DNA of 64,000 nucleotides from Mycobacterium sp. DL (GCF_039729195.1 NZ_CP155796.1:3100001-3164000); one strand, 5' to 3'; counted from the stretch's first letter, positions 39,094 to 50,189 are shown. Numbers and translations are program-made. Notes: a model not told the origin generated them from the sequence alone.

Positions 39094-39206
39094 GGTGGGA
39101 AGAGTTGTCGGAAACCACCGGACCGCGCCGGAGTCCTGAGGGCTGCAGAGACCCCCGGTCCACACGAAGGACGGGCCCCACGCTCTGCGTGGGGCCCGTC
39201 CGCTTG
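39094..39206 (+). ncRNA. mrsI: Probable iron-responsive small RNA MrsI homolog
   Basis: In M. tuberculosis the sRNA MrsI (ncRv11846) is encoded between Rv1846c (blaI) and Rv1847, is controlled by IdeR and acts in an iron-sparing response. Here the same neighbourhood has an IdeR-type promoter, about 110 bases with no ORF, and a strong terminator hairpin before the Rv1847 homolog. A 5' stem CGGTGG/CCACCG (39093-39098 with 39115-39120) encloses a 16-nt loop that could present a seed. The TSS near 39094 is inferred from the -10. I could not align it to the known sRNA. Confidence 0.7.
39169..39201 (+). terminator. Strong terminator hairpin of the small RNA
   Basis: Arms 39169-39182 and 39188-39201 are perfect 14-bp complements around CTCTG. 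The stem is GC-rich with no long U tract after it. It closes the predicted sRNA. Confidence 0.85.
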
Positions 39207-39267
39207 TGCCGATGTCGCCCTCGACCCCCACCGGTGACAGCGACTCGGCGGGGTGTAGACACGAGCC

Positions 39268-39675
39268 GTGACGACTGAGCTTCCCGAAGGCCTGGGCAAC
39301 GGATTCGACCGCGAGCTCGGAGTGAGCTATCTCGAGGTCACCCCAGAGGGGGGTCGAGCGCAGCTCGAGATCACCGACAAACTTCTCCAGCCGTACGGGA
39401 TCGTGCACGGTGGCGTGTACTGCTCGATCGTCGAAAGCCTGGCCAGTGTCTCGGGTGCCGTCTGGCTTTCGGCCAACGGCGGCGGCAACGTCGTCGGCGT
39501 CAACAACAACACCGACTTCCTGCGCGCCATCGGTTCCGGCTCAGTGGTGACCGCGGTGTCGACACCGATCCACCGGGGAAGGCGCCAGCAGCTGTGGCTG
39601 ATCACCATCACCGACGCCCAGGACCGCCTCGTGGCACGCGGGCAGGTGCGGCTACAGAACCTGCCCCCCGAGTAG
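39268..39675 (+). CDS. PaaI-type hotdog thioesterase (Rv1847-like)
   Basis: 135 residues from GTG 39268. The hotdog-fold motif QPYGIVHGGVYCSIVES carries the HGG signature, and NNNTDFLRAIGSGSV is the second conserved patch. PaaI-family enzymes hydrolyse aryl- or acyl-CoA thioesters. It is the same position as Rv1847, just before ureA. No Shine-Dalgarno is evident, so the mRNA may be leaderless or nearly so. Substrate unknown. Confidence 0.85.
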   Translation: MTTELPEGLGNGFDRELGVSYLEVTPEGGRAQLEITDKLLQPYGIVHGGVYCSIVESLASVSGAVWLSANGGGNVVGVNNNTDFLRAIGSGSVVTAVSTPIHRGRRQQLWLITITDAQDRLVARGQVRLQNLPPE

Positions 39676-39728
39676 CGCCGGCGCAGCTGCGCTGCTGACT
39701 GCCCCGCTCCGTGGCAGTATCGCCAACT

Positions 39729-40031
39729 ATGCGTTTGACCCCGCATGAACAAGAACGGCTGCTGCTCTCCTATGCAGCGGAACTCGCCCGTCGACGCCAG
39801 GCACGCGGCCTGAAGCTCAACCACCCCGAAGCGATCGCAATCATCACCGACCACGTCCTCGAAGGCGCTCGCGACGGCCGCACCGTGGCGGAGCTGATGG
39901 TCAGCGGCCAGTCGGTGCTCGGTCGCGACGACGTGATGGACGGTGTGCCCGAGATGCTCGACGACGTCCAGGTGGAGGCGACGTTCCCGGACGGCACCAA
40001 GCTCGTCACAGTCCACCACCCGATCACGTGA
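39729..40031 (+). CDS. ureA: Urease gamma subunit
   Basis: 100 residues starting [20 protein letters not shown], with [21 protein letters not shown] and VTVHHPI at the end, typical of UreA. With UreB and UreC it forms the urease that splits urea into ammonia and CO2, giving nitrogen and acid resistance. ATG 39729 is chosen by family start; codons back to 39711 are outside the family. It is first in ureABCFGD, the usual mycobacterial order with no ureE. Confidence 0.95.
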   Translation: MRLTPHEQERLLLSYAAELARRRQARGLKLNHPEAIAIITDHVLEGARDGRTVAELMVSGQSVLGRDDVMDGVPEMLDDVQVEATFPDGTKLVTVHHPIT

Positions 40032-40062
40032 GCGATCGCCCTAAGAGCAGGAGGTTGGCACG

Positions 40063-40376
40063 GTGATTCCTGGTGAGATCGTCTACGGCGAAGGCGACAT
40101 CGAGATCAACGAAGGCGCGGCCCGACTGGAGTTGGACGTCGTCAACACCGGTGACCGGCCCGTTCAGGTCGGCAGCCACGTACATGTGCCGCAGGCCAAT
40201 GGCGCCCTGGAGTTCGACCGGTCGGCTGCGCACGGCCACCGGTTCGACATCCCGGCCGGTACCGCGATCAGATTCGAGCCCGGGGTGGCACAGCGCGTCC
40301 GACTTGTTCCGCTCGCCGGCACCCGCGAGGTGCACGGCCTGAGCCTGAACCCCCCGGGAAGATTGGACCAGAACTG

Positions 40377-40377
<1 letters not shown>
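40063..40377 (+). CDS. ureB: Urease beta subunit
   Basis: 104 residues from GTG 40063 with AGGAGG 8 bases upstream. It begins [18 protein letters not shown] and has [18 protein letters not shown] and [15 protein letters not shown], diagnostic of UreB. It bridges UreA and UreC in the urease complex. Its TGA shares one base with the ureC ATG (TGATG), indicating coupled translation. It is 31 bp after ureA. Confidence 0.95.
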
Positions 40378-42097
<1,720 letters not shown>

Positions 42098-42098
<1 letters not shown>

Positions 42099-42742
42099 TG
42101 TCGAACCTGACCACGCTGCTGACATTGGCCGACTCCCGGCTTCCAACCGGGGGGCACGTGCACTCCGGAGGGGTCGAGGAGGCGGTCACCAGCGGTCTGG
42201 TTGTTGATCTGGGGACCTTGCTCGCATTCCTGCGCCGCCGGATCAGGACCCACGCCCTGGTCACCGCATCGGTGGCGGCCGCGGTGCACACCGGGGTGTT
42301 GAGTGCTGACGAGGGCGGGAGCGGCGACCGCGAAACCGACGCGCGCACACCGGCTCCCGCGGCCCGCCAAGCCTCCCGCGCACAGGGCCGGGGACTGGTT
42401 CGGCTGGCCCGTCGGGTCTGGCCGGACACCGGCTGGGATGCGCTCGGCCGCACGCCGCATCTCGCGGTGGCCGCGGGGGCTGTGGGTGCTGCGAGCGGCC
42501 TGGCCCCCGAACACACCGCGTTGTCCGTGGTCTATACGACGATGACCGGTTCGGCGACTGCCGCGCAGCGGTTGCTCGCACTGGACCCCGGCGATGTCGC
42601 GGCGGTGACCTTCGGACTGTCACAGCTGTGCGAAGAGACCGCCGCCGAAGCGTCCAAGGAACTCGCCGACCTGTCCGACCCGCTGCTGGATGTTCTCGCG
42701 CAGCGCCACATCGAACGCGATCGACCGTTGTTCGCCTCTTAG
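42098..42742 (+). CDS. ureF: Urease accessory protein UreF
   Basis: 214 residues starting [29 protein letters not shown], the UreF opening, and continuing with a helical GTPase-activating-like body that lets UreG cycle while nickel is loaded. The overlap with ureC (TGATG) implies coupled translation. Ala-rich insert [13 protein letters not shown] (around residue 80) is probably a loop. Confidence 0.9.
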
Positions 42743-42755
42743 AGAAGGTCTTGGT

Positions 42756-43436
42756 ATGCCCCCACATTTCCTTGACGGCCAGCCGCACGGCCACGCCGAT
42801 CGCCCCCGCCGCGAGCGCCGACCAGGGGAGCCGCTGCGCATCGGCGTCGGCGGTCCCGTCGGCTCCGGCAAGACCGCTCTGGTTGCCGCCCTGTGCCGTC
42901 AGCTTCGTGACGAGCTGTCGCTCGCGGTGCTGACCAACGACATCTACACCACCGAGGACGCGGATTTCCTTCGCCGCAACGCGGTGCTGCCCGATGACCG
43001 CATCGCTGCGGTGCAGACGGGTGGCTGCCCGCACACCGCGATCCGCGACGACATCACCGCCAACCTGGACGCCATCGACGACCTCGTGGCCGCCCACGAC
43101 GAACTCGACCTCATCCTGGTGGAATCAGGCGGCGACAACCTCACGGCGACGTTCTCCTCCGGGCTGGTGGATGTCCAGATCTTCGTCATCGACGTCGCCG
43201 GAGGGGACAAGGTGCCCCGTAAGGGCGGGCCGGGTGTCACCTTCTCGGATCTGTTGGTGGTCAACAAGACCGACCTCGCACCGATGGTCGGCGCCGACCT
43301 CGAGGTGATGCGCCGCGACGCGGCGACAGTGAGAGGTGAACGCCCCACGGTGCTGATCTCGCTGACCGCCGACCCGGCCGCCACCGCGGTCCTCGGGTGG
43401 GTGCGCGAACAACTCGAAGTCGCCCCGGCGCTCTAG
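42756..43436 (+). CDS. ureG: Urease accessory GTPase UreG
   Basis: 226 residues from ATG 42756 with GAAGG 8 bp upstream. The P-loop is [11 protein letters not shown] and the following [15 protein letters not shown] and nickel-binding [14 protein letters not shown] (CPH motif) are diagnostic. VNKTDLAP provides guanine specificity. It delivers Ni2+ to apo-urease together with UreF and UreD. The N-terminus [17 protein letters not shown] is His-rich, as in mycobacterial UreG, and may bind nickel. Confidence 0.95.
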   Translation: MPPHFLDGQPHGHADRPRRERRPGEPLRIGVGGPVGSGKTALVAALCRQLRDELSLAVLTNDIYTTEDADFLRRNAVLPDDRIAAVQTGGCPHTAIRDDITANLDAIDDLVAAHDELDLILVESGGDNLTATFSSGLVDVQIFVIDVAGGDKVPRKGGPGVTFSDLLVVNKTDLAPMVGADLEVMRRDAATVRGERPTVLISLTADPAATAVLGWVREQLEVAPAL

Positions 43437-44063
43437 ATGCGATCCGATGTCGTGATCGTTGCGCGGCCGCACCGCTCACCGCGCATCGAGTGCAGCGGCG
43501 GACTCGCGGCCCGTCGCACCGAAGCTGACACGGTCCATCTGGTCTCGGCGGCTGCGACGCCGCTGGGCGGAGACTCGATCCGGATCCGGCTCGTGGTGGA
43601 GCCCGGAGCTCGCCTGAAGCTCCGCACTGTGGCAGCGACGGTGGTGCTGCCCGGACCGAACACTCTCGAATCGCATGCGATCTGGACGCTGGAGGTCGGG
43701 GGGGAGCTGGACCTAGAACCGCAACCCACCGTCGTCGCCGCCACCTCGCGGCACTACGTCGCCACCCGCCTGGAGGTTGCCGACGGCGCCGACGTCAGGA
43801 TCGTTGAGCGCGTACAGATCGGCAGAAGCGGTGAGCGCCAAGGCTTCTGGTCGGGATCCCTACATGCCGACGTAGGCGGGCAACCACTGCTGCGACATCG
43901 GATCGAGCTCGGCGACGGGTCGATCACCGACGACGCGATCGCCGCACCACGAGCGTGTGTCAGCGAGCTTCACTACCCACACAGCGCGGTGCAGACCACC
44001 GGAACGACGCTGGCGTTGGCCGGCGGAGGGTGCCTGTCCACCTGGCAGGGCGACACACTGTGA
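43437..44063 (+). CDS. ureD: Urease accessory protein UreD (UreH)
   Basis: 208 residues starting directly after the ureG stop, with no gap. LVVEPGARLKLRTVAATVVLPG and GELDLEPQPTVVAATSRHYVATRLE match UreD, the scaffold that binds apo-urease before UreF and UreG join. It is shorter than many UreD proteins, as is usual in mycobacteria. It ends one base from the convergent ndh stop with no terminator between. Confidence 0.88.
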   Translation: MRSDVVIVARPHRSPRIECSGGLAARRTEADTVHLVSAAATPLGGDSIRIRLVVEPGARLKLRTVAATVVLPGPNTLESHAIWTLEVGGELDLEPQPTVVAATSRHYVATRLEVADGADVRIVERVQIGRSGERQGFWSGSLHADVGGQPLLRHRIELGDGSITDDAIAAPRACVSELHYPHSAVQTTGTTLALAGGGCLSTWQGDTL

Positions 44064-44064
44064 A

Positions 44065-45441
44065 CTAGCTCGCGGCTCTTTCGGTGTCCTGCACGGACGC
44101 CGCGATCTCCTCGAGTTCCTCGATCCGGGTCCTTGCGTACGCCTGCTGCTCGGTGATGGTCAGCTGGCCGCGGTTTCGTCCCAGGAACGTCACGGTCCAC
44201 GACAGCATGGTGACGATCTTGGTCTTGAAGCCCACCAGGTAGATCAAGTGCAGGAACAACCAGGCCAACCAGGCGATGAAGCCGCCGAACTCCAACGGCC
44301 CGATCTTGGCGACCGCATTGAACTTCGACACCGTGGCCATCGAGCCCTTGTCGAAATAGCTGAAAGGTTCACGCTGGGCCGGGTCGGCACCCTTGAGGCC
44401 GGACATGATCGCCTTCGCGGCATACTTCCCGCCCTGGATCGCACCCTGCGCCATACCGGGGACCCCTTCGACCGCCGCCATGTCACCGACGACGAACACG
44501 TCAGGGTTGCCGGGGACCGACAGATCGGGCAGCACCTTCACCCGGCCCGCCCGGTCGAGTTCCACGCCTGACTGGTTGGCCAGGTCGCGCCCGAGCGGGC
44601 TGGCGGACACACCGGCCGACCACACCTTCGTGGCCGACTCGATGCGACGGAGCGAGCCGTCGGGGTTCTTGACAGTGATGCCGTTGCGGTCGACATCGGT
44701 GACCATGGCGTTGAGCTGTATCTCGACGCCCATCTTCTCCAACCGGGCCTGCGCCTTCTTGCCGAGCTTCTCACCCATCGGGGGGAGCACCGCCGGCGCC
44801 GCGTCGAGCAGGATGACCCGGGCCTTGGTCGAATCGATGTGGCGAAAGGCGCCCTTGAGCGTGTGGTCTGCGAGTTCGGCGATCTGACCGGCCATCTCCA
44901 CACCCGTCGGACCTGCACCGACAACGACGAACGTTAGGAGCTTCTCGCGTCGGGCCGGGTCGCTGGACCGCTCGGCCTGCTCGAACGCCCCGAGAATGCG
45001 GCCGCGGAGTTCGAGCGCGTCGTCGATGGACTTCATGCCGGGCGCGAACTCGGCGAAGTGGTCGTTGCCGAAGTAGGACTGGCCTGCGCCCGCGGCGATG
45101 ACCAGGCTGTCGTACGGCGTCACGTAGGTGTGCCCGAGCAGTTCGGAGCGGACGGTCTTGGTCTTCAGATCGACATGCGTGACGTCGCCGAGCAACACCT
45201 GCGCGTTCTTCTGGTTGCGCAAGATGACCCGCGTCGCCGGGGCGATCTCGCCCTCGGAGATGATGCCGGTCGCGACCTGGTACAGCAGCGGCTGGAACAG
45301 GTGGTGGGTGGTGCGGGCGATCATCTTGATGTCGACGTCTGCCCTCTTCAGGGTCTTGGCCGCGGTCAGCCCACCAAATCCCGATCCGATGATGACCACT
45401 TTGTGCCGATCCGACACCGTGGCTCCGGGATGGCTCATCAT
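44065..45441 (-). CDS. ndh: Type II NADH dehydrogenase
   Basis: 458 residues. FAD motif VVIIGSGFGGLTAAKTL is near residue 15, the NADH motif VVVGAGPTGVEMAGQI near 171, and the FAD-contacting VFVVGDMAAVEG near 315. NDH-2 is a single-subunit, non-proton-pumping enzyme on the inner face of the membrane that passes electrons from NADH to menaquinone, and is a major respiratory entry point in mycobacteria. The C-terminal hydrophobic and amphipathic part (FIAWLAWLFLHLIYLVGFK) anchors it. Two adjacent ATGs (45441, 45438) follow AAGGAG. It is the Rv1854c position. Confidence 0.95.
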   Translation of the reverse strand: MMSHPGATVSDRHKVVIIGSGFGGLTAAKTLKRADVDIKMIARTTHHLFQPLLYQVATGIISEGEIAPATRVILRNQKNAQVLLGDVTHVDLKTKTVRSELLGHTYVTPYDSLVIAAGAGQSYFGNDHFAEFAPGMKSIDDALELRGRILGAFEQAERSSDPARREKLLTFVVVGAGPTGVEMAGQIAELADHTLKGAFRHIDSTKARVILLDAAPAVLPPMGEKLGKKAQARLEKMGVEIQLNAMVTDVDRNGITVKNPDGSLRRIESATKVWSAGVSASPLGRDLANQSGVELDRAGRVKVLPDLSVPGNPDVFVVGDMAAVEGVPGMAQGAIQGGKYAAKAIMSGLKGADPAQREPFSYFDKGSMATVSKFNAVAKIGPLEFGGFIAWLAWLFLHLIYLVGFKTKIVTMLSWTVTFLGRNRGQLTITEQQAYARTRIEELEEIAASVQDTERAAS

Positions 45442-45532
45442 TACTCCTTGGCGGATTACCTGTTCAGTACAACGAATACGTTAGCCGCCACGCTTCCGGT
45501 GGGCGCGGTGAGATGGCCCACCGGGCATACCG

Positions 45533-46471
45533 TCAGCCGGCCACCAGCGGCTTGAGCGCTTCTCCCAGCGCCGTGATCTGACCCGGCTGGTACCCGACGG
45601 TCTGCGTGGGCACGAAGACGATGACGCCGTCGATGCCCGCGTCCAAGACCTTGGTCTTGATCTGATCGGCGATCTGGTCGACGCTTCCGACGACCATTCG
45701 CTGCTTGAAGTCGTCGGGGATCATGTCGGGACTCATGTCACCGACCACTGCGCCGACCAGCATGCTGGTCTCCAGCGTGGCCGGGTCGCGGTCGATCTCC
45801 TCGCAGCGCTGCTTGACCACCGCGACCTTCTTGGCCAGCTCATCGAAGCCGGCGATGACGTTGAGGTGGTCGAAGTGCCGAGCGGCCAGCGGGATGGTCT
45901 TCTTCTCACCACTGCCGCCGATCATCAGCGGAATGTGTTCGCGGAAGCGGGGATTGGCCATGGCATTCTCAGTGCGGTAGTACTTCCCGGAAAATGTGGG
46001 GTGTTCGCCCTTGATCATCGGCAGGATGATCTGCAGCGCCTCGCCGAGCTTGTTGAAACGGTCGGTGAAGGTACCGAACTCGTAACCGAGCTGGTCGTGC
46101 TCGAGTTCGAACCACCCGGTGCCGATACCGAGGATCGCCCTGCCCTGGCTGATCACGTCGAGCGTGGTGATCGACTTGGCCAGGTGCGTGGGATTTCGGT
46201 AGGTGTTGCCGGTGACCAGCGTGCCCAGTTGGACGTTCTCGGTGGATGCCGCCAACGCGCCGAGCGCGGTGTAGGCCTCCAGCATCGGCTGGTCCGGAGT
46301 GCCGATACCCGGCAGTTGGTAGAAGTGGTCCATCAGGAAGACCGAGTCGAACCCTGAGGTGTCCGCTTCGCGCGCCTGCGCGGTGACGGTGGGGAAGAGG
46401 TCGGCCACCTCACCCTGGCCGGATGCGCCGTAGGAGAAATTGTTGATCTGGAGTCCGAGTCGAATCGTCAC
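45533..46471 (-). CDS. LLM-class F420-dependent oxidoreductase (Rv1855c-like)
   Basis: 312 residues. It opens RLGLQINNFSYG and has the luciferase-like monooxygenase barrel with SVFLMDHFYQLPG, LGTLVTGNTYRNPTHLAKS and ILGIGTGWFELEH. LMIGGSGEKKTIPLAARHFDHLN is the family substrate/cofactor patch. Actinobacterial members mostly use F420 or FMN. Substrate unknown. It lies upstream of ndh on the same strand, the same as Rv1855c next to Rv1854c, 91 bp from ndh. Confidence 0.85.
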   Translation of the reverse strand: MTIRLGLQINNFSYGASGQGEVADLFPTVTAQAREADTSGFDSVFLMDHFYQLPGIGTPDQPMLEAYTALGALAASTENVQLGTLVTGNTYRNPTHLAKSITTLDVISQGRAILGIGTGWFELEHDQLGYEFGTFTDRFNKLGEALQIILPMIKGEHPTFSGKYYRTENAMANPRFREHIPLMIGGSGEKKTIPLAARHFDHLNVIAGFDELAKKVAVVKQRCEEIDRDPATLETSMLVGAVVGDMSPDMIPDDFKQRMVVGSVDQIADQIKTKVLDAGIDGVIVFVPTQTVGYQPGQITALGEALKPLVAG

Positions 46472-46573
46472 GCTTCAAACCCTAACCATCCGACGCAGTG
46501 CGAGGTCGTCCGTTTCACCCGACGCGAAGGCCGGAATAATTCCGACGATCGAGCCGTTGGGGGGCGACGGCGA

Positions 46574-47254
46574 TCAGCCGAACTTGGCCAACGCGCCATG
46601 GCTGACGTGCAGCGTCTGGCCGGTGATGTGGCGCGCGGCGGGGGTGGCGAGGAACAGCGACAGCCGGGCGATCTCGGTGCTGACCGACGCCGGCGTGGTC
46701 GCCAAGCCGTCGTAACCGGGTTCGACACCCCGACCGGCAGCCACCGCATTGACGGTGATGCCCCTGGTGCCGAAGTGATGCGCCTGTCCGGCGGTCCACT
46801 CGGAGACCGCAGCCTTGACGGCGGCGTCGGCTGAACCCTCGCTCGCGGGGTCCGGGATCACCGTGATCACCGAGCCTCCCGAGCGGAGGTGGTCACCGAG
46901 AACCTGCACTGTCAGCACGGCCGAGACCAGGGCGTTGTCGAAAATGCTGTGCCATTCGGTGACATGGTCGGCCAGCGTGTAGGTCCGCGGGTCGCCGCCG
47001 GTCCACTTCGGAACGGGGACGTTGACGATCGTGTCGAGGTGTGCGGGGAACTGCCCCTGCACCTGCGCGATCGAGGCGGGGTCGGTGTTGTCGAACACGA
47101 TCACCCGGTCGGTGCTGACCTCGAGTTCCTTCGCGGTGACCTCGACGTCGTCGCGGCGACTACCTGCGATCACGACCGTGTGGCCGGCTTCGCAGAAGCT
47201 CTGGGCGACCGTGCGCCCCAGATCCGTATCGCATCCCGTGACCAGAACATCCAT
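46574..47254 (-). CDS. Atypical SDR-fold protein lacking the catalytic Tyr (Rv1856c-like)
   Basis: 226 residues from ATG 47254, which follows AGGAGG. The Rossmann start LVTGCDTDLGRTVAQSF and the C-terminal HHFGTRGITVNAVAAGRG and RHITGQTLHVSHG place it in the SDR family. The usual Ser and Tyr-x-x-x-Lys are absent: the matching stretch reads VIPDPASEGSADAAVKAAV, with Ala-Asp-Ala-Ala-Val-Lys. It probably does not work as a normal dehydrogenase and may bind nucleotide. It is encoded before the LLM gene on the same strand, as in M. tuberculosis. Confidence 0.75.
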   Translation of the reverse strand: MDVLVTGCDTDLGRTVAQSFCEAGHTVVIAGSRRDDVEVTAKELEVSTDRVIVFDNTDPASIAQVQGQFPAHLDTIVNVPVPKWTGGDPRTYTLADHVTEWHSIFDNALVSAVLTVQVLGDHLRSGGSVITVIPDPASEGSADAAVKAAVSEWTAGQAHHFGTRGITVNAVAAGRGVEPGYDGLATTPASVSTEIARLSLFLATPAARHITGQTLHVSHGALAKFG

Positions 47255-47600
47255 CGTCGGCCCCTCCTGTTGTGTTCGACGCTGAACGCCAGCGAGTGGG
47301 CCCGATGTTACTGGACAGTAGCTAGGCGGCGAAACTCGACGCGCCCGCGGTGGTGGCAGGCATTCGCCCGGCCGCGAGTAACGGCGGCGCCGACCGCCAC
47401 GATCAAAGCAATGAAACGGCATCACCAAGGACTCTGCAGATCGGACGCCACCCCGCGCAACGCGCGGGGTCATTCTGCTGTCAGCAACTGATAAAAGGTG
47501 CTTCTGCCATAGCATTCAACGCCAACAGCAATGTCTCAATTTGACATCCAATGAGCAACTCACACTTGCGTCACGGCCGTAACACGGTAGTTTCTTCCAC
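47255..47600. other. Intergenic region upstream of apa
   Basis: 346 bases with no convincing gene. A perfect 9-bp-stem hairpin lies at 47450-47470 and a possible leaderless -10, TAGTTT (47588-47593), 7 bp before the apa ATG. In M. tuberculosis modABC lies immediately upstream of apa, but here nothing of it is recognisable. Confidence 0.5.
47450..47470. terminator. Small hairpin, possible terminator or leader element
   Basis: Arms ACCCCGCGC and GCGCGGGGT flank AAC. No long T run follows. It lies 130 bp before apa, so it could end a transcript arriving from elsewhere, or be structural. Confidence 0.3.
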
Positions 47601-48719
47601 ATGGTTCTGCCTGACGCAAATGATCACCGCCGTAAGAGTCGCCCGAAGTCGCTGGGGCTCGCAGCGCTGAGTGGTGCGTCGACCGCTGCGGTGATGGCAG
47701 CGTTGACCCTTCCCGGGATGGCACACGCTCAGCCCGCGCCGCCGCCACCCCCGCCGCCGCCTCCGGGCGTCGTCGAAGGCGCCCCGCCGCCCGCGAGCCC
47801 GGCGCCACCGCCGGCCGATCCCAATGCGCCGCCACCACCGCCGGCCGATCCGAACGCGCCGCCCCCGCCGCCGGCCGACCCCAACGCGCCGCCCCCGCCG
47901 CCGGCCGACCCCAACGCGCCGCCCCCGCCGCCGGCCGACCCCAACGCGCCGCCACCACCGCCGGCCGATCCGAACGCGGCGCCGGTTGATCCCAATGCGC
48001 CACCGCCGCCGCCGGCTCCCGAGCCCGGCCGCGTGGACAACGCCGCAGGCGGCTTCAGCTATGTCGTGCCCGCCGGCTGGGAGGTCTCCGACGCCACCCA
48101 GTTGTCGTACGGCCAAGCGCTGCTGACCAAGTTGCCTCCGGAAGGATCACCGCCCGACGCGCAGCCGCCCAACGACACCAGCGTGCTGCTCGGCAGGCTC
48201 GACCTGAAGCTGTTCGCCGGCGCCGAGACCGACAACACCAAGGCCGCTCAGCGGTTGGCCTCCGACATGGGCGAGTTCTTCATGCCCTTCCCCGGAACGC
48301 GGGTGAACCAGCAGACCGTGCCTCTGGAAGCCGGGGGGATGACCGGCGTCGCGTCGTACTACGAGGTCGAGTTCACCGACACCGCCAAGCCGAACGGCCA
48401 GATCTGGGCCGGCGTCGTCGGCGCGCCGACTGCTGCGGGGACGCCTCGTGGGCAGCGGGCACCCGAGCGGTGGTTCGTCGTGTGGCTGGGTACCGCGGCC
48501 AACCCGGTACCGCAGCAGGAAGCGGTGACCCTGGCCAGCTCGGTGCGGGCATGGACGCCTCCGCCTCCGCCCCCGCCCGCGGACCCGAACGCCCCGCCGC
48601 CGCCTCCGGATCCGAACGCTCCTCCTCCGGACCCGAACGCCCCGCCGCCGCGGCCCGAGGTCGGAGTGCCGGTTCCCGTCGATCCGAACACGGCCCCGGG
48701 GATGCTCCCGCCGGCATAG
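47601..48719 (+). CDS. apa: Apa: secreted Ala/Pro-rich antigen, fibronectin attachment protein
   Basis: 372 residues. The basic N-terminus is followed by a signal peptide ending GMAHA (cleaved before QPA). Residues about 45-140 are Pro-rich with six [14 protein letters not shown] repeats, the central region ([18 protein letters not shown] to about 310) is the compact domain, and a second Pro/Asp/Asn tract ends the protein. In M. tuberculosis Apa (Rv1860) is mannosylated, binds fibronectin and is immunodominant. This homolog has more and longer Pro repeats by eye. ATG 47601 has TAGTTT 7 bp upstream and no Shine-Dalgarno, so translation may be leaderless. Confidence 0.9.
   Translation: MVLPDANDHRRKSRPKSLGLAALSGASTAAVMAALTLPGMAHAQPAPPPPPPPPPGVVEGAPPPASPAPPPADPNAPPPPPADPNAPPPPPADPNAPPPPPADPNAPPPPPADPNAPPPPPADPNAAPVDPNAPPPPPAPEPGRVDNAAGGFSYVVPAGWEVSDATQLSYGQALLTKLPPEGSPPDAQPPNDTSVLLGRLDLKLFAGAETDNTKAAQRLASDMGEFFMPFPGTRVNQQTVPLEAGGMTGVASYYEVEFTDTAKPNGQIWAGVVGAPTAAGTPRGQRAPERWFVVWLGTAANPVPQQEAVTLASSVRAWTPPPPPPPADPNAPPPPPDPNAPPPDPNAPPPRPEVGVPVPVDPNTAPGMLPPA
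47811..47990 (+). repeat. Six 30-bp tandem repeats in apa
   Basis: Units begin at 47811, 47841, 47871, 47901, 47931 and 47961, each with CCGGCCGATC or CCGGCCGACC and encoding about [10 protein letters not shown]. The last unit diverges (AAPVDPNAP). They expand the N-terminal proline region. Confidence 0.9.
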
Positions 48720-48841
48720 CCGACGGCCATCTGTGATCGTTTCCGTTTCGGTGGCCGGACCGTTACCCGTGAGGGGTATATCTGGGTCATGGGTCAGCAG
48801 CAACCGCTGCGGACTCCGCTGGCAACAGGCAGGAGATCTCC

Positions 48842-49147
48842 ATGGACATCGTTGTTGCTTCTGAATTCCTCGCACGATCGTCGACCATGACGAGCGTCGG
48901 TTGGATCGGCTACATCATCATCGGTGCGATCGCCGGATGGATCGCCGGAAAGATCGTCAAGGGCGGCGGTTCCGGCATTCTGATGAACATCGTCATCGGA
49001 ATCATCGGCGCACTGATCGGTGGTTTCCTGCTCAGCTTCTTCCTCGACACCGCAGGCGGCGGATGGTGGTTCACCCTCTTCACCGCGATCCTGGGCTCGG
49101 TGATCCTGTTGTGGATCGTCGGCATGGTGCAGAGGAAGAAGGTCTAG
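48842..49147 (+). CDS. GlsB/YeaQ-type small membrane protein (Rv1861-like)
   Basis: 101 residues. The motif [33 protein letters not shown] defines the transglycosylase-associated (Tgl-associated, GlsB/YeaQ/YmgE) family, shown here as the pattern GxIAGxIxxGGGxGxxxN. Three transmembrane helices are visible. Function unknown; homologs respond to stress. ATG 48842 has GGAG 7 bases upstream (GGAGATCTCC). It lies between apa and adhA, as Rv1861 does. Confidence 0.88.
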   Translation: MDIVVASEFLARSSTMTSVGWIGYIIIGAIAGWIAGKIVKGGGSGILMNIVIGIIGALIGGFLLSFFLDTAGGGWWFTLFTAILGSVILLWIVGMVQRKKV

Positions 49148-49172
49148 CCGGACCCGTGGGCATCGTGGGTCC

Positions 49173-50189
49173 GTGACCGGACCGTCGATGCGCGCCTGGC
49201 AGGTACACCGGCCCGGCCCGATGGCAGAGCACCCGCTCGTTCGGGCCACCCTTGCTGTTCCGCGGCCGGGACCGGACGAACTGCTCGTGGCCGTGCGTGC
49301 CTGCGGCGTGTGTCGCACCGATCTGCATGTCACCGAGGGCGATCTGCCCGTGCACCGCCCCCACGTGGTCCCCGGACACGAAGTCGTGGGGGAGGTGGTC
49401 GCGATCGGATCCGACGCAGCCGCCGGGTTCGCGGTGGGTGACCAAGTGGGCATCGCATGGTTGCGCCACACCTGCGGGATGTGCGCGTACTGCGTGCGCG
49501 GTCAGGAGAACCTCTGCGCCGAGTCCCGGTACACCGGTTGGGACGCCGACGGCGGCTATGCCGAGTTTGCCACGGTATCTGCTGCTTTCGCGCTCCGTCT
49601 GCCCGTCGGCTACTCCGACACCGAGCTTGCACCGCTGCTGTGCGCGGGCATCATCGGATACCGGGCGCTGCTGCGCTCCCAGTTGCCCGCCGGTGGCCGA
49701 CTCGGCATCTACGGGTTCGGCGGTAGCGCTCATCTCGCCGCACAGGTTGCCCTGGCAGAGGGCGCGGAGGTGCACGTGATGACGCGCGGCGAGAGCGCCC
49801 GCGAGCTGGCGCTGTCTCTGGGTGCGGCCTCCGCACAGGGGGCCGACGATCGGCCACCGGTACCGCTGGACTCGGCGATCCTGTTCGCGCCTGTCGGCGA
49901 TCTGGTGCTGCCCGCCCTCGAATCGCTCGATCGGGGCGGGACCTTGGCGATCGCAGGCATCCATCTCAGCGACATCCCGCCGCTGAACTATCAACGCCAT
50001 CTGTTCCAGGAGCGACAGCTTCGGTCGGTGACGTCGAACACCCGGGCCGATGCGCAGGCTTTCCTGGACTTCGCGGCACGCCATCGGCTCCAGGTCACAG
50101 GGCCCGGTTACCCTCTCGACCGGGCGGACGAGGCACTCGCCGATCTCAGTGCCGGGCGGGTCTCGGGCGCCGCTGTGCTGATCGTGTAG
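49173..50189 (+). CDS. adhA: Zinc-dependent alcohol dehydrogenase (AdhA, Rv1862-like)
   Basis: 338 residues from GTG 49173. Catalytic-zinc ligands are in [11 protein letters not shown] and [12 protein letters not shown]. The structural zinc site is [15 protein letters not shown], with its four cysteines. The cofactor region reads [17 protein letters not shown]. It oxidises an alcohol using NAD(P). The sequence resembles the mycobacterial AdhA group. It could act downstream of alkane hydroxylation. It starts 25 bp after the GlsB-like stop and probably shares its transcript. The exact substrate is unknown. Confidence 0.88.
   Translation: MTGPSMRAWQVHRPGPMAEHPLVRATLAVPRPGPDELLVAVRACGVCRTDLHVTEGDLPVHRPHVVPGHEVVGEVVAIGSDAAAGFAVGDQVGIAWLRHTCGMCAYCVRGQENLCAESRYTGWDADGGYAEFATVSAAFALRLPVGYSDTELAPLLCAGIIGYRALLRSQLPAGGRLGIYGFGGSAHLAAQVALAEGAEVHVMTRGESARELALSLGAASAQGADDRPPVPLDSAILFAPVGDLVLPALESLDRGGTLAIAGIHLSDIPPLNYQRHLFQERQLRSVTSNTRADAQAFLDFAARHRLQVTGPGYPLDRADEALADLSAGRVSGAAVLIV

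Noticed and set aside
47811..47990. Possible CRISPR or other array in apa
   Set aside because: Six head-to-tail in-frame 30-bp units, no spacers; explained by the proline repeat.
47571..48116. Arg-rich minus-strand ORF opposite apa
   Set aside because: Antisense of Pro-rich repeats gives Arg/Gly runs; no gene features.
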